From assembly GCA_965227315.1 (NCBI GenBank), contig OZ245737.1, forward strand, positions 3,348,001-3,412,000: 64,000 nucleotides of DNA, given 5' to 3'. The position numbers and the translations under genes are program-made. Positions within the stretch are counted from its first letter, which is position 1. Every line of letters begins with the position of its first letter. The notes beneath the pieces were generated by a model. The model saw nothing but the letters and a program-made list of their open reading frames with translations, ran no database searches and was not told where the DNA came from. Source of the DNA: JANQHS01 sp965227315. Its GTDB lineage: Bacteria > Bacteroidota > Bacteroidia > Cytophagales > CCMP332. Shown here one piece after another: positions 16,762-25,480 of this stretch.

Positions 16762-17940
16762 TCAGTTTAGCGACTGAATTGTCTCTCTGATGATCTCTAT
16801 TCCTTTCTCAAGGTTTTCAGGAGATACGTTCAGTGGTGGTGCAAGCCTGAATGCTTCAGGACATGACAAAAACCAAAAGATGATCAACCCCCTTTCAAGA
16901 CATCCTTGTACCATTTTTTGAACTTGTTGAGGACTTTCCATTTCGAGAGCAATATAGAAGCCCCGATGCCTGACATCCTTGAAGGGTAGTTGCTTCAATT
17001 GCGAAACAAGGTAATCCGATTTCTGCATCACCTCATCCAAGAAACCTTCCTGAGCTATCTGATCCACGAGTGAAATGGCCGCGGCGCAGGCAAGAGGATT
17101 TCCTCCATGGGTGGAAATATGGCCGAGTTCGGGGTTGGACTGAAAGGATTCCAGGATTTCCTTTCCGGAGATCAGGGCGCTTAAGGGAATTCCTCCTCCC
17201 AGCGATTTCCCCAGCGTAAGCACATCGGGTACAACCTGGAAATGTTCGAAGGCAAACATTTTTCCTGTGCGCCCAAGCCCGCTTTGGATCTCATCAAAGA
17301 TCAATAGGGATCCTGTTTCATCGCATCTTCTCCTGAGGCCTTTCATGAATTCCATCGAAGGAATTCGTATGCCTGCATCTCCCTGGATAGGCTCGATGAA
17401 TACAGCCGCTGTATTATCGCTGATCAGTTCAAGGTCTTCAAGATGGTCAAACCTGATCTGTTTTACGTCGGGAATCAGGGGCCTGAAGGCTGACTTCTTC
17501 TTCTCGTTCCCGGATATGCTCAAACTCCCAAGAGTGCTCCCATGGTAAGCTCCCTTGAACGAAATGATCTCCGATCTACCCGTAAATCTTCTGGCCAGTT
17601 TAATAGCCGCCTCATTGCATTCCGAACCGGTGGTCAGGAGATAAACCGAATCAAGTCCCTCAGGACAGATCATTGCCAGTTTGTTTGCCAGTTCTATTTG
17701 AGGGGAAAGCCTGTATTCACCGAAAACCATGGCGAAGGCATATCGATCAAGTTGATCCTTTATGGCTTTGTTGATCCCGGGGTTTTGATGACCAAGATTT
17801 GAGACTGAAATACCCGATATAAAATCCAAATACTCTTTTCCGTTGGAGTCCTTAAGAACATCACCGGAGGCAGATATGATCTCCAGTCCCAGGGGCTGAG
17901 TGGCTGTGGAGATCAGGTGTCCAGATAAATCGATTTTCAT
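16762..17940 (-). CDS. Class III PLP-dependent aminotransferase (acetylornithine/ornithine-type)
   Basis: A 392-residue cytosolic aminotransferase. The PLP lysine is Lys245 in LTLGKSLGGGIP. The cofactor aspartate is Asp216 in LLIFDEIQSG, followed by GRTGKMFAFEH. TTGSECNEAAIKLAR forms the phosphate-binding region, and HGGNPLACAAA is the class III signature near the C-terminus. The fold group includes acetylornithine, ornithine, 4-aminobutyrate and lysine aminotransferases; the sequence alone does not settle the substrate, and no arg or lys genes are adjacent. It has its own start just upstream of the divergent YceI gene and converges on the amidohydrolase gene. Confidence 0.88.
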   Translation of the reverse strand: MKIDLSGHLISTATQPLGLEIISASGDVLKDSNGKEYLDFISGISVSNLGHQNPGINKAIKDQLDRYAFAMVFGEYRLSPQIELANKLAMICPEGLDSVYLLTTGSECNEAAIKLARRFTGRSEIISFKGAYHGSTLGSLSISGNEKKKSAFRPLIPDVKQIRFDHLEDLELISDNTAAVFIEPIQGDAGIRIPSMEFMKGLRRRCDETGSLLIFDEIQSGLGRTGKMFAFEHFQVVPDVLTLGKSLGGGIPLSALISGKEILESFQSNPELGHISTHGGNPLACAAAISLVDQIAQEGFLDEVMQKSDYLVSQLKQLPFKDVRHRGFYIALEMESPQQVQKMVQGCLERGLIIFWFLSCPEAFRLAPPLNVSPENLEKGIEIIRETIQSLN

Positions 17941-17990
17941 TTGAATATTAAAGGAAGTATTCTTTCACTTTGCAACAAACTTTTAATCCA

Positions 17991-18548
17991 ATGAAACAAA
18001 TCTCAACATTCCTTCTGGTTTTGATCCCGGTTTTTGTGATAGGGCAAAACCAATTGATCTCAAGCAAGTCTTCCATGACTATTTCGGGCACTTCCAGTAT
18101 GCATGACTGGGAATCGGTTTGCGAAAAAATGTCGGGAACTGCCGCATTTGAGGTTGTTGGGAACGAACTGAAATCCGTAAAAAGTGCCAGTCTGAGCATG
18201 AAGGTTGAAGATATTGAAAGTGGAAAAAGCCTAATGGATTCAAAAACCTATGATGCATTTAAATATGAATCATACCCGATGATCAAGGGAGGGTTTTCCT
18301 CTGCCAATGTTCAAAAAAGCGGATCAAAGTATTTGATCAAAGGGCAGGCCTATCTTGAAATGGCAGGGAAGAAAAAAAATATCGATCTCTCGGCGGAATG
18401 CTCTGTGTCTGAAACAGAAGTGACCTGTATTGGAAAGCAATCGATCGATATGACAGAATATGATATGAAGCCGCCCACAGCTATGATGGGAACCATTAAG
18501 GTTGGAAAGGATGTGGAAGTGGAAATGAAACTTGTTTTCAAGAGGTAG
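17991..18548 (+). CDS. YceI-family lipocalin-like exported protein
   Basis: 185 residues starting at ATG 17991; an in-frame TTG at 17970 would precede the signal peptide and is rejected. The signal peptide is MKQISTFLLVLIPVFVIGQ. The mature domain shows the Bacteroidota YceI pattern: ISGTSSMHDWES, SLSMKVEDIESGKSLMD, YDAFKYESYPMI, GQAYLEMAGKKKNI, and MTEYDMKPPTAMMGTIKVG near the end. YceI proteins are periplasmic beta-barrels that bind polyisoprenoid or amphipathic ligands. A weak promoter (TTTG at 17940-17943, 21 bases, TCACTTTG at 17965-17972) lies upstream. A second YceI-type protein lies about 1.5 kb away beyond a porin-like gene. Confidence 0.88.
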   Translation: MKQISTFLLVLIPVFVIGQNQLISSKSSMTISGTSSMHDWESVCEKMSGTAAFEVVGNELKSVKSASLSMKVEDIESGKSLMDSKTYDAFKYESYPMIKGGFSSANVQKSGSKYLIKGQAYLEMAGKKKNIDLSAECSVSETEVTCIGKQSIDMTEYDMKPPTAMMGTIKVGKDVEVEMKLVFKR

Positions 18549-18564
18549 TTCCGAAGCAAATAAA

Positions 18565-18598
18565 AAACCCCGACCGAGAGGCCGGGGTTTCTTTTTTT
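18565..18598. terminator. Bidirectional intrinsic terminator
   Basis: AAACCCCGACC and GGCCGGGGTTT form an 11-position stem with one mismatch around a GAGA loop, followed by a CTTTTTTT run on the plus strand. On the other strand the stem is followed by TTTTTTA. It lies 16 bases after the YceI stop and 14 bases after the stop of the convergent porin-like gene, so it can terminate both. Confidence 0.88.
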
Positions 18599-18612
18599 AA
18601 ATTTTCCCGATA

Positions 18613-19983
18613 CTAGAAGTGAACTGCTCCTGTGAAAAGTATTCCACCGAACTTTCCATCTTCGAAAAGGGTATTCATCATTCCATCTCCACTATAGGTT
18701 TGATCTACATACTCAACCTTGGCAAGGATGTTTTTGGTTGGCCACCATCCGGCAGCTACGCTCAAACGATTCACTGTACTCTCAAGGCTTTGATCAGGGT
18801 TATTAAATCCTACTCCAAATGGAGTTGCATTTACTGCAAACTGTCCTGAAAGCGTGTTGTACCTTGCTCCGATAAATAGTTGCTCCCTTGGCAAGAATCT
18901 GTAGATCAGTTCTGCAGCGATTTGATCTACCGACCTGTTGTCTTCGGTTGCAGCGCCATTTTCATCGATCTCCATGGATGAACTCTTTCCTGATGCGGTT
19001 TCATAAGTTCCAAAGAACTCAAGTCCTTTCCACTTAGCGAAAGCATTGACCTGGATGGCACTTACGTTGTAGGAGAAGCCTGGGTTGATCCTTCCGTTGG
19101 TAAAATCACTTCCTACTGATGCAGGAGTTGACATCACGCCATAGTAGTGAGACCCTGCTCTGTCACCACCATATAGGGTGTTCCTTGGTGATTCGGAGTT
19201 TCCGTAGTAACTACCGGTGAACCTTAACCTAAGGTCTTCATTCAATTGCTTGTCCCAACCGAGTTTCAATAGGATGGAAGGAGATTTTTTGGTGCCCGTA
19301 ACATCAGGATCGCTGATATCGCCCTTGATAAGACCTGTGGTTACACCTAACATTGCAAACAGCCCTGGATCGGTAAAATAGTAAAACTCACCACCGATCT
19401 CTGTTGCAAATGCATCCATGATGTAGTTTTCCATAAATGGGTTGTAAGCATCGTTTGCATTGTCCGATCTTCTGAAGTGCTGATCACCGTAGTTCACCTC
19501 CATGTGACCAAGTTTTGCTCTCAGGTGCTTGGTCCAGAAATCTATAAATGCTCCTTCACCAAATATGGTGATCTTATCGACTTGCAGATATCCACCTTTT
19601 ACCCAAAATTCGGGGTGGTGCCTGGAGGACATGTATGACTCAACGGCTACTCTGATACCATCTTCGAGTTGCACGTCAAGGTTAAAATTCGCAGTTGCTA
19701 GGTTGAATCCTGGTCCAATAGGAGCCAGTCCATTGGCTGTATCTGATCCTAATACGTTCTCATGGCTCAGGGACTGAAATGCTTGCCAAAAGTTGGCTCC
19801 GATTCGGATTTTTAACTGATCAAATGGGACAGTATCAGTTTTATCGACCTCCCAGACATTGATTCCCCGCTGGTCCCTATACCTGAAAAACTGAAGATCA
19901 GGTTGGATTTGTGCCCAAGTAGTTGAAGCGATAAGCATCATCACCAAGGCAGAAAATAAGATGCGCGTTATGTTTAGTTTCAT
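18613..19983 (-). CDS. Porin-like outer-membrane beta-barrel protein
   Basis: A 456-residue protein starting at ATG 19983; the frame is open further upstream but the signal peptide (MKLNITRILFSALVMMLIASTTWAQ is cut after AQ) fixes this start. The mature part is rich in alternating hydrophobic and aromatic strands (for example LKIRIGANFWQAFQSL, VRVAVES-like segments, LFIGARYN). It ends in a strand terminating with phenylalanine (FTGAVHF), the outer-membrane barrel assembly signal. It resembles phosphate-selective or general porins in style, but no named family can be assigned with certainty. It lies between two YceI-type genes and shares a bidirectional terminator with one of them. Confidence 0.78.
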   Translation of the reverse strand: MKLNITRILFSALVMMLIASTTWAQIQPDLQFFRYRDQRGINVWEVDKTDTVPFDQLKIRIGANFWQAFQSLSHENVLGSDTANGLAPIGPGFNLATANFNLDVQLEDGIRVAVESYMSSRHHPEFWVKGGYLQVDKITIFGEGAFIDFWTKHLRAKLGHMEVNYGDQHFRRSDNANDAYNPFMENYIMDAFATEIGGEFYYFTDPGLFAMLGVTTGLIKGDISDPDVTGTKKSPSILLKLGWDKQLNEDLRLRFTGSYYGNSESPRNTLYGGDRAGSHYYGVMSTPASVGSDFTNGRINPGFSYNVSAIQVNAFAKWKGLEFFGTYETASGKSSSMEIDENGAATEDNRSVDQIAAELIYRFLPREQLFIGARYNTLSGQFAVNATPFGVGFNNPDQSLESTVNRLSVAAGWWPTKNILAKVEYVDQTYSGDGMMNTLFEDGKFGGILFTGAVHF

Positions 19984-20061
19984 AATAGTTATGTTTTGGA
20001 TTTGCCCAAAATAAATTCGGCGTTCACGCATCAAAACTGATTCACATCATAAAAATCTATA

Positions 20062-20697
20062 TCAATTTTCAGGTTCTACCCTTGTCATTGAGAGGCTGAA
20101 ATTGATATCCAGGAGAGGATTGACCTTGATCAGAGATAGCATTTTGGATGGTGGTTCAAGGCCAAAATCCCTCATATCAACAGCCAAGTTGCCTTTTAAC
20201 CTGACTTTTCTTTCCTCGAGGCTTTCCCTTTCCAATCCGATATAATATTTCTTTTTCTTATCTGTAAGGGTAACTCGGGCAAAGATTCCTGTGGGATAAA
20301 TGTCTTCAAAGGGATCATCATTTTTCGGGAAAATGATCCTCACAAAGTCGATGGTCATCACGGGAAACTCATCTGCCTTGAGACTCTTTTTAAAATCGGA
20401 GGTGATCATGTCATTTCTACAATCGAAATGATCGACTTCGAGTTCTATTCTGAACTTGTGAAAATCCAAGGCATGACCATCAGCCTTATAGATCACATCT
20501 ATCTCCTTTTTGAGATTTTCCCCATCGATGCGGCATTCAAATTTGTTGATATTGGATGAGCCCTTGATCAACAGGAAGCTTTCCACATTCAATCGAAATT
20601 TGGCTTCTCCTTCCTGAGCAAAAGCCCCTGAGAGAACGAAAAGAAATAAGATGGTTTGGATGAACTTTTTCAAATTGTCAATAACCTGCTGCCGCAT
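20062..20697 (-). CDS. Second YceI-like exported protein
   Basis: About 211 residues from ATG 20697. The signal peptide core FIQTILFLFVLSGAFAQ is plain. A TTG at 20673 would give an even more canonical peptide beginning LKKFIQ and would start 4 bases past the upstream stop, so the true start may be there. The domain shows FRLNVESFLLIKGSSNINKF (in place of TSxxHDW), FDCRNDMITSDFKKSLKADEFP, and MRDFGLEPPSKMLSLIKVNP at the end, matching YceI architecture with a longer loop. It overlaps the 3' end of the gamma-glutamyltransferase gene and is probably coupled to it. The product should be periplasmic; ligand unknown. Confidence 0.8.
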   Translation of the reverse strand: MRQQVIDNLKKFIQTILFLFVLSGAFAQEGEAKFRLNVESFLLIKGSSNINKFECRIDGENLKKEIDVIYKADGHALDFHKFRIELEVDHFDCRNDMITSDFKKSLKADEFPVMTIDFVRIIFPKNDDPFEDIYPTGIFARVTLTDKKKKYYIGLERESLEERKVRLKGNLAVDMRDFGLEPPSKMLSLIKVNPLLDINFSLSMTRVEPEN

Positions 20698-22369
20698 TGT
20701 CCCATCTTCGGTCTGGCCCGGCATAGATTTTTCCCTCCTCTAAAAGTAGTGCATTCACCCGTCCCAAAATTCTTTCCTCCTTAAATGCGTGCCCCTTCCT
20801 GACAAGTTCACTGGAATCGCCGCTTGATAAAAGGCCGGGTTCTATCCAGATCGAATCGGGAAGCCATTGATGGTGGTATCTGTGTGCATCTACCGCTTCC
20901 TTGATCGACAGGTCGAATTCCAATACGTTTAATATGACCTGGAGCACCGTGGTTATGATCGTTGATCCCCCGGGGCTTCCAAGGACCATATATGGTTTTC
21001 CATCCTTCTCAACAATTGTCGGGGTCATACTGCTGAGCATTCTCTTCCCCGGTTCAATTGCATTGGCCTCCCCACCCGTTAGGCCGTATTGATTTGGTAC
21101 TCCCGGTTTAATGCTGAAATCATCCATTTCGTTGTTCATGAAAAAGCCAAGGCCCGGGATGCAGAACTTAGAGCCGTAAGCTCCGTTGAGCGTGATCGTC
21201 ATGGCAATCAGGTTCCCATCTTTATCGGCAATGCTTACATGTGTTGTTTCTCCTTCTTCTTGTAATTCCACTTGTGGTTTAGTGAATGCCGAGGATGGTC
21301 GGGCCATGTTGGAAATCTCTTTTCCGGCATTTTGATAAAAATCCTTTGACAATAGATGCTCCGGGACAGGGTAATAATCGGGATCGCCCAGATCCAATGC
21401 CCGTTGGTTATAGAAGATCTTTTCCGCCTCAACCACTTCATGAATGGTCCGCGGGGAATGTGGGCCCCAGTCTGAGATCGGACGGCTTTCCAGAATACTC
21501 AAAATCCCGAACAGGCCAATTCCTCCGGAACTTGGTAGTGGAGCAGTGATAATATTGTATCCCTTGTAAGTGAACTCCAAGGGGGCACGCCATCTCGATT
21601 TGTACTCAAGGAAATCATTCTTGGTAAATACCCCGCCTTTTAATGATGTCTCCCGGATGATCCGGTTTCTAATTGAACCATGATAAAAAGCCGCCCTTCC
21701 GGAATCCGCGATCAACTGAAGCGTTGATGCCAGATCCGTGTTGAAAATGGAATCCCCGGGGCTCCATTTACCCTTGTCCTTCAGCAGGAAAAACGGTTTA
21801 CCATTTTGTTGCTCGAGATCCGCAGCATATTTGTTGGCCAGGTAAGATTCCCTGGTGAGCAGAGTATAACCCCTTGCTATTTGTACTGCGGGTTGCACTA
21901 GGTCATTCCAGGGAAGGCTGCCGTATTCCTCATAGATCTTCCAAAGACCATCAATTGTTCCGGGGACTCCGGAAGATAGTGGGCCGAGCGTACTAGCCCC
22001 TCGGATCGTATGACCATTGCTGTCAAGGTACATATCCCGATAGGCTCTTTCAGGAGCTGTTTCCCTGAAATCAAGGAATCTCGTTTTTCCAGAGGATTCT
22101 CTGAGCAAAATGAATCCACCTCCTCCGAGGTTTCCCGCATTTGGAAGGCATGCTGCAAGCGCAAATTGGGTGGCGATTGCCGCATCAAAAGCATTTCCAC
22201 CCTTTCTTAGAATTGCTGCCCCAACCTCAGAAGCAACAGGCTGAGCACTGGAAACCGCCCCTGATTGAAATACCATTTGGGGGTTCTCATAGGAGGGATT
22301 GCAACCAATGGTTGACAAATAGATCAGGAACAGGACTGCCTCCGGAACTTTCCGGTCAAAGAAGCTCAT
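20678..22369 (-). CDS. ggt: Gamma-glutamyltransferase (glutathione hydrolase), lipoprotein form
   Basis: A 563-residue autoprocessing enzyme that cleaves gamma-glutamyl bonds of glutathione and related peptides. The N-terminal LIYLSTIGC resembles a lipobox (Cys23), so the enzyme is probably a periplasmic or outer-membrane lipoprotein. The large subunit starts with AVSSAQPVASEVGAAILRKG and includes NAGNLGGGGF. The nucleophile of the small subunit is Thr375 in GETTHVSIAD; processing would occur just before it. Downstream, MNNEMDDFS and LSSMTPTIVEKDGKP with GSPGGSTIITTVLQV are the substrate-binding loops. It overlaps phoH upstream by 14 bases. Confidence 0.95.
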   Translation of the reverse strand: MSFFDRKVPEAVLFLIYLSTIGCNPSYENPQMVFQSGAVSSAQPVASEVGAAILRKGGNAFDAAIATQFALAACLPNAGNLGGGGFILLRESSGKTRFLDFRETAPERAYRDMYLDSNGHTIRGASTLGPLSSGVPGTIDGLWKIYEEYGSLPWNDLVQPAVQIARGYTLLTRESYLANKYAADLEQQNGKPFFLLKDKGKWSPGDSIFNTDLASTLQLIADSGRAAFYHGSIRNRIIRETSLKGGVFTKNDFLEYKSRWRAPLEFTYKGYNIITAPLPSSGGIGLFGILSILESRPISDWGPHSPRTIHEVVEAEKIFYNQRALDLGDPDYYPVPEHLLSKDFYQNAGKEISNMARPSSAFTKPQVELQEEGETTHVSIADKDGNLIAMTITLNGAYGSKFCIPGLGFFMNNEMDDFSIKPGVPNQYGLTGGEANAIEPGKRMLSSMTPTIVEKDGKPYMVLGSPGGSTIITTVLQVILNVLEFDLSIKEAVDAHRYHHQWLPDSIWIEPGLLSSGDSSELVRKGHAFKEERILGRVNALLLEEGKIYAGPDRRWDNAAAGY

Positions 22370-23690
22370 TTGCCAGGTTGGCCAGTTCTGATCTTTCTCC
22401 TTTCTCCAAATTCACATGGGCATACAGGTTCTGATTCTGAAATCTGTCGATCAGGTACGAAAGTCCGTTGGATTGGGCATCGAGGTAGGGAGTATCGATT
22501 TGTTTGATATCCCCGGTGAAAATGATCTTGGTATTATCACCAGCCCTGGTGATGATGGTCTTGATCTCATGAGGCGTCAGGTTTTGAGCTTCATCAACAA
22601 TAAAGCCAATATTGGAAATGCTACGACCTCTGATGTAGGCCAGCGCATTGACCACCAGTTTTTCGGAGTTGAGCATTTCATTGATCGCGATAAACTCCTT
22701 ATCCTTTTCCTTGAAATGACTTTGTATGAATTTCAGATTATCCCAGAGAGGTTCCATATAGGGATTGATCTTCGATTTGATGTCTCCTGGCAAAAACCCG
22801 ATGTCCTTATTGCTTAGGGGCACGATCGGTCTGGACAGATATATCTGGTTGAACCTTCTTCTTTGTTCCAGAAGGGAAGCCAGAGCGATCAATGTCTTTC
22901 CCGTTCCTGCCAGCCCAGTAAGCGAGACCAGTTTGACATCCTGATGCATAATCGAGTGTATGGCAAAAGTCTGCTCGGCATTTTTTGCGGTGATCCCGTA
23001 GACGGTCTTTTTGCCGATCTTATGAATGAAGCCGTCAAGACCATTATAGTACGCCAGAATAGAATTCGAGTCACTCTTAAAAATGAAATACTGATTCTTG
23101 ATAGGCTCTTCCTCAAAGAACTCATTCCAACTGACAGAGGAGTTTTTATATAGCTTGTTGATCAACTTTGGGTCGATACCCTCGACTATTTTTTTCCCTG
23201 TGTAGAGCTCACTGACCTCCCTGATCTTACCCGTCTCATAGTCCTCGGAAGGAAGTTCCAGGGATTTGGCCTTCACCCGAAGGTTGATATCCTTGGTGAT
23301 CAGGATAACCTTCTTATCCGGTTCGGTATCTTTCAATCCAAGTGCGGCACTCAGGATCTTATGGTCCGCGGTGTTCTCGGTGAAGATGTTCTTGGTTCTG
23401 TTACCCTTATCGCCATTGAGCAGCACTTTGACTTTTCCCTTGCTTGGACCATTGAGGGGGATCCATTCTTTCAGGGAATGCTTACCGGCTAATTCATCCA
23501 GGCGACGGATGAATTCTCTGGCCGCGAAATTCTTGGTATCGCTTCCCTTTTTAAAATTATCAAGCTCTTCCAATACGGTAATTGGGATGGCAATGTCATT
23601 TTCCTCAAAATTGTCAATGGAATTATGGTCATAAAGGATGACTGAGGTATCAAGGACAAATACCTTCTTTTTCTTTTTTTCCGGAGCCAT
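22356..23690 (-). CDS. PhoH-family protein with N-terminal PIN domain
   Basis: 444 residues, cytosolic. The N-terminal PIN nuclease-like domain begins VFVLDTSVILYD (Asp14) and includes PITVLEELD and ITKDINLRVKAKSL, with the acidic positions of the active centre kept. The C-terminal PhoH ATPase has Walker A GLAGTGKT at 259-266 and Walker B FIVDEAQNLTPHE, then IFTGDIKQID. PIN-PhoH (PhoH2 or YlaK type) proteins are thought to be RNA helicase/ribonucleases. It is the first gene of a minus-strand group with ggt and the YceI-like gene, overlapping ggt by 14 bases. It is divergent from the CtlX-type gene. Confidence 0.92.
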   Translation of the reverse strand: MAPEKKKKKVFVLDTSVILYDHNSIDNFEENDIAIPITVLEELDNFKKGSDTKNFAAREFIRRLDELAGKHSLKEWIPLNGPSKGKVKVLLNGDKGNRTKNIFTENTADHKILSAALGLKDTEPDKKVILITKDINLRVKAKSLELPSEDYETGKIREVSELYTGKKIVEGIDPKLINKLYKNSSVSWNEFFEEEPIKNQYFIFKSDSNSILAYYNGLDGFIHKIGKKTVYGITAKNAEQTFAIHSIMHQDVKLVSLTGLAGTGKTLIALASLLEQRRRFNQIYLSRPIVPLSNKDIGFLPGDIKSKINPYMEPLWDNLKFIQSHFKEKDKEFIAINEMLNSEKLVVNALAYIRGRSISNIGFIVDEAQNLTPHEIKTIITRAGDNTKIIFTGDIKQIDTPYLDAQSNGLSYLIDRFQNQNLYAHVNLEKGERSELANLANELL

Positions 23691-23792
23691 ATAGTATTAA
23701 AAAAACAGTTTGTAGAGTGGGCCAGATGACTCATACAAATAATTGAAATTTAATTCGGATTTGTACTATCATTGAACTTTTAATTTTCAACA

Positions 23793-24704
23793 TTGAAACA
23801 GCTAGCTGACAGACTCCTGATGATCAGGCCAAAATTCTTTGGCTCCAATCCGGAAACCATGATCTCAAATTCATTTCAGAGCGATCATCTCGAAGAGGAT
23901 TCGGAAGAGGTCTCTCAATCTGCACTGGATGAATTTGATGTTTTTGTCAATTCACTTCGGGCCTGGGAAGTTGATGTTGAGGTTTTTGATCAGCCCGCTG
24001 ACAATACCTCTCCGGACATAGTCTTTCCCAACAATTGGTTCTCCATTCATCCGGAAGGATACCTCATTTTTTATCCTCTGGAGTCAAAGGTGAGAAGGAC
24101 GGAACGCCTTGAAAAAGTCAAAGACTTTCTGATCGCTTTTTATGAAGGGTATGAAGTTGTGGATATGAGTTGGTTTGAAGAGGAAAACCAGTTCCTGGAA
24201 GGGACCGGGAGTATGGTATTTGACCGCAAAAACAAAAGGATCTTTTGCGGACTCTCAAGCAGGTCTTCTTCAGACCTTCTGCGGCGCGTTGGTGAGATCC
24301 TGAAATATGAGATCATTCCTTTTGAGACCCGGGATCATTTGGGATCGCCGATATATCATACCAATGTTCTGATGTCGGTTGGGAGCGATCTAGCGATCTT
24401 TTGCCCTGATTGTGTTAAGGTGAAGAAGAAATCAAAGGAAATTCTTGAGATGCTATCGGAAGGAAGAAAAAGTGTCATCAGCATAGATGAGCAGCAAATG
24501 GGATCCTTTTGTGGCAATGTGTTGGAGATCAAGAACCATAAGGAAAAACGCGGTGTGCTGATGTCATCCAGGGCCATGAGATCCTTCAGCGAGGAGCAGA
24601 TTAAGGAAATCCAGCATCACAGGAATATCATTCATTCCAACCTGGATACCATCGAAAAATATGGTGGGGGCAGTGCCCGTTGTATGGTCTCGGAATTGTT
24701 TTAG
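23793..24704 (+). CDS. CtlX-type citrulline/arginine-modifying hydrolase (amidinotransferase fold)
   Basis: 303 residues of the pentein (amidinotransferase) superfamily. Signatures: LLMIRPKFFGSNPET at the N-terminus, DIVFPNNWFSIH, EGTGSMVFDRKNKRIFCGLSSRSS, YHTNVLMSVG, and at the end GGGSARCMVSELF with the catalytic Cys297. This matches the family annotated as CtlX, a citrulline hydrolase first named in Francisella. Fold members act on guanidino or ureido groups. The start is TTG at 23793: the preceding residues KQLADRLL match the usual N-terminus, while the next ATG (23820) would remove it. It overlaps the stop of the convergent ABC ATPase by 4 bases. Confidence 0.85.
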   Translation: MKQLADRLLMIRPKFFGSNPETMISNSFQSDHLEEDSEEVSQSALDEFDVFVNSLRAWEVDVEVFDQPADNTSPDIVFPNNWFSIHPEGYLIFYPLESKVRRTERLEKVKDFLIAFYEGYEVVDMSWFEEENQFLEGTGSMVFDRKNKRIFCGLSSRSSSDLLRRVGEILKYEIIPFETRDHLGSPIYHTNVLMSVGSDLAIFCPDCVKVKKKSKEILEMLSEGRKSVISIDEQQMGSFCGNVLEIKNHKEKRGVLMSSRAMRSFSEEQIKEIQHHRNIIHSNLDTIEKYGGGSARCMVSELF

Positions 24705-25480
24705 TTGGGGTTGTCCTTTCCACCGGTGGCTTCGGCAATCCTGCTTAGGATTGTCAACTGTCCGCCATAGGTTTTTGAAAGGTTCTCTTGGGTGAATACA
24801 TTTTCCGTCGGACCTGCAGCAACCATTCTGAGATTCAATAAAATGAGCCAGTCAAAATAATCCTGGACCGAGTTTAAGTCATGGTGAACAACGATCAGCG
24901 TTTTGCCATCAGCCACCATTCCTTTCATCAATGCAATGATCGACTCCTCGGAAGCTGCATCTACTCCTGCAAAAGGCTCATCGAAGAAGAAGCATTCGGC
25001 TTGTTGCGCCAGTGATCTGGCAATAAATACCCTTTGTTGTTGTCCTCCCGATAGCTCGGAGATCTGCCTATCTCTGAAGGCCTCCATGCCGACCTTCTCC
25101 AGACATTCGGCTGCTATTTTCCGATCCGCTTTTCCCGGGCGTTTGAACAATCCCAATTGACCGTATCGTCCCATCAAAACCACCTCAAAGACCGTAGCTG
25201 GAAAATCCCAATCTACAGTGTCGCGCTGTGGAACATAAGAAACCTTTTTTCGGACTTTTGAAATGGGCTCGCCAAAGATCTCCGCATATCCGCGCTCAGG
25301 ATCCTTTAGTCCAAGTATGCTGTTCAGAAGCGTTGTTTTGCCGGAACCATTTGGTCCAATAATGCCGGCAAGAACCCCGGTCGGAATTTCAAAGTCAATT
25401 CCCCATAGAACCGGTTTCTCATCGTAGCTGACCTTCAGATCATGTACTTCGCAGGCAATGTCTTTGCTAGATCCTTTCAC
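24701..25480 (-). CDS. Metal ABC transporter ATP-binding protein (ZnuC/TroB type)
   Basis: 259-residue ABC ATPase with Walker A GPNGSGKTT (42-50), Q-loop YVPQRDTVDWDFP, signature LSGGQQQR, Walker B CFFFDEPFAGVD and the switch histidine in LIVVHHDL. The Q-loop context PQR..VDWDFP and overall length are typical of zinc/manganese importers. It overlaps the substrate-binding lipoprotein gene by 4 bases. The expected membrane permease is not downstream, because the next gene is the convergent CtlX-type gene. Confidence 0.9.
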   Translation of the reverse strand: MKGSSKDIACEVHDLKVSYDEKPVLWGIDFEIPTGVLAGIIGPNGSGKTTLLNSILGLKDPERGYAEIFGEPISKVRKKVSYVPQRDTVDWDFPATVFEVVLMGRYGQLGLFKRPGKADRKIAAECLEKVGMEAFRDRQISELSGGQQQRVFIARSLAQQAECFFFDEPFAGVDAASEESIIALMKGMVADGKTLIVVHHDLNSVQDYFDWLILLNLRMVAAGPTENVFTQENLSKTYGGQLTILSRIAEATGGKDNPN

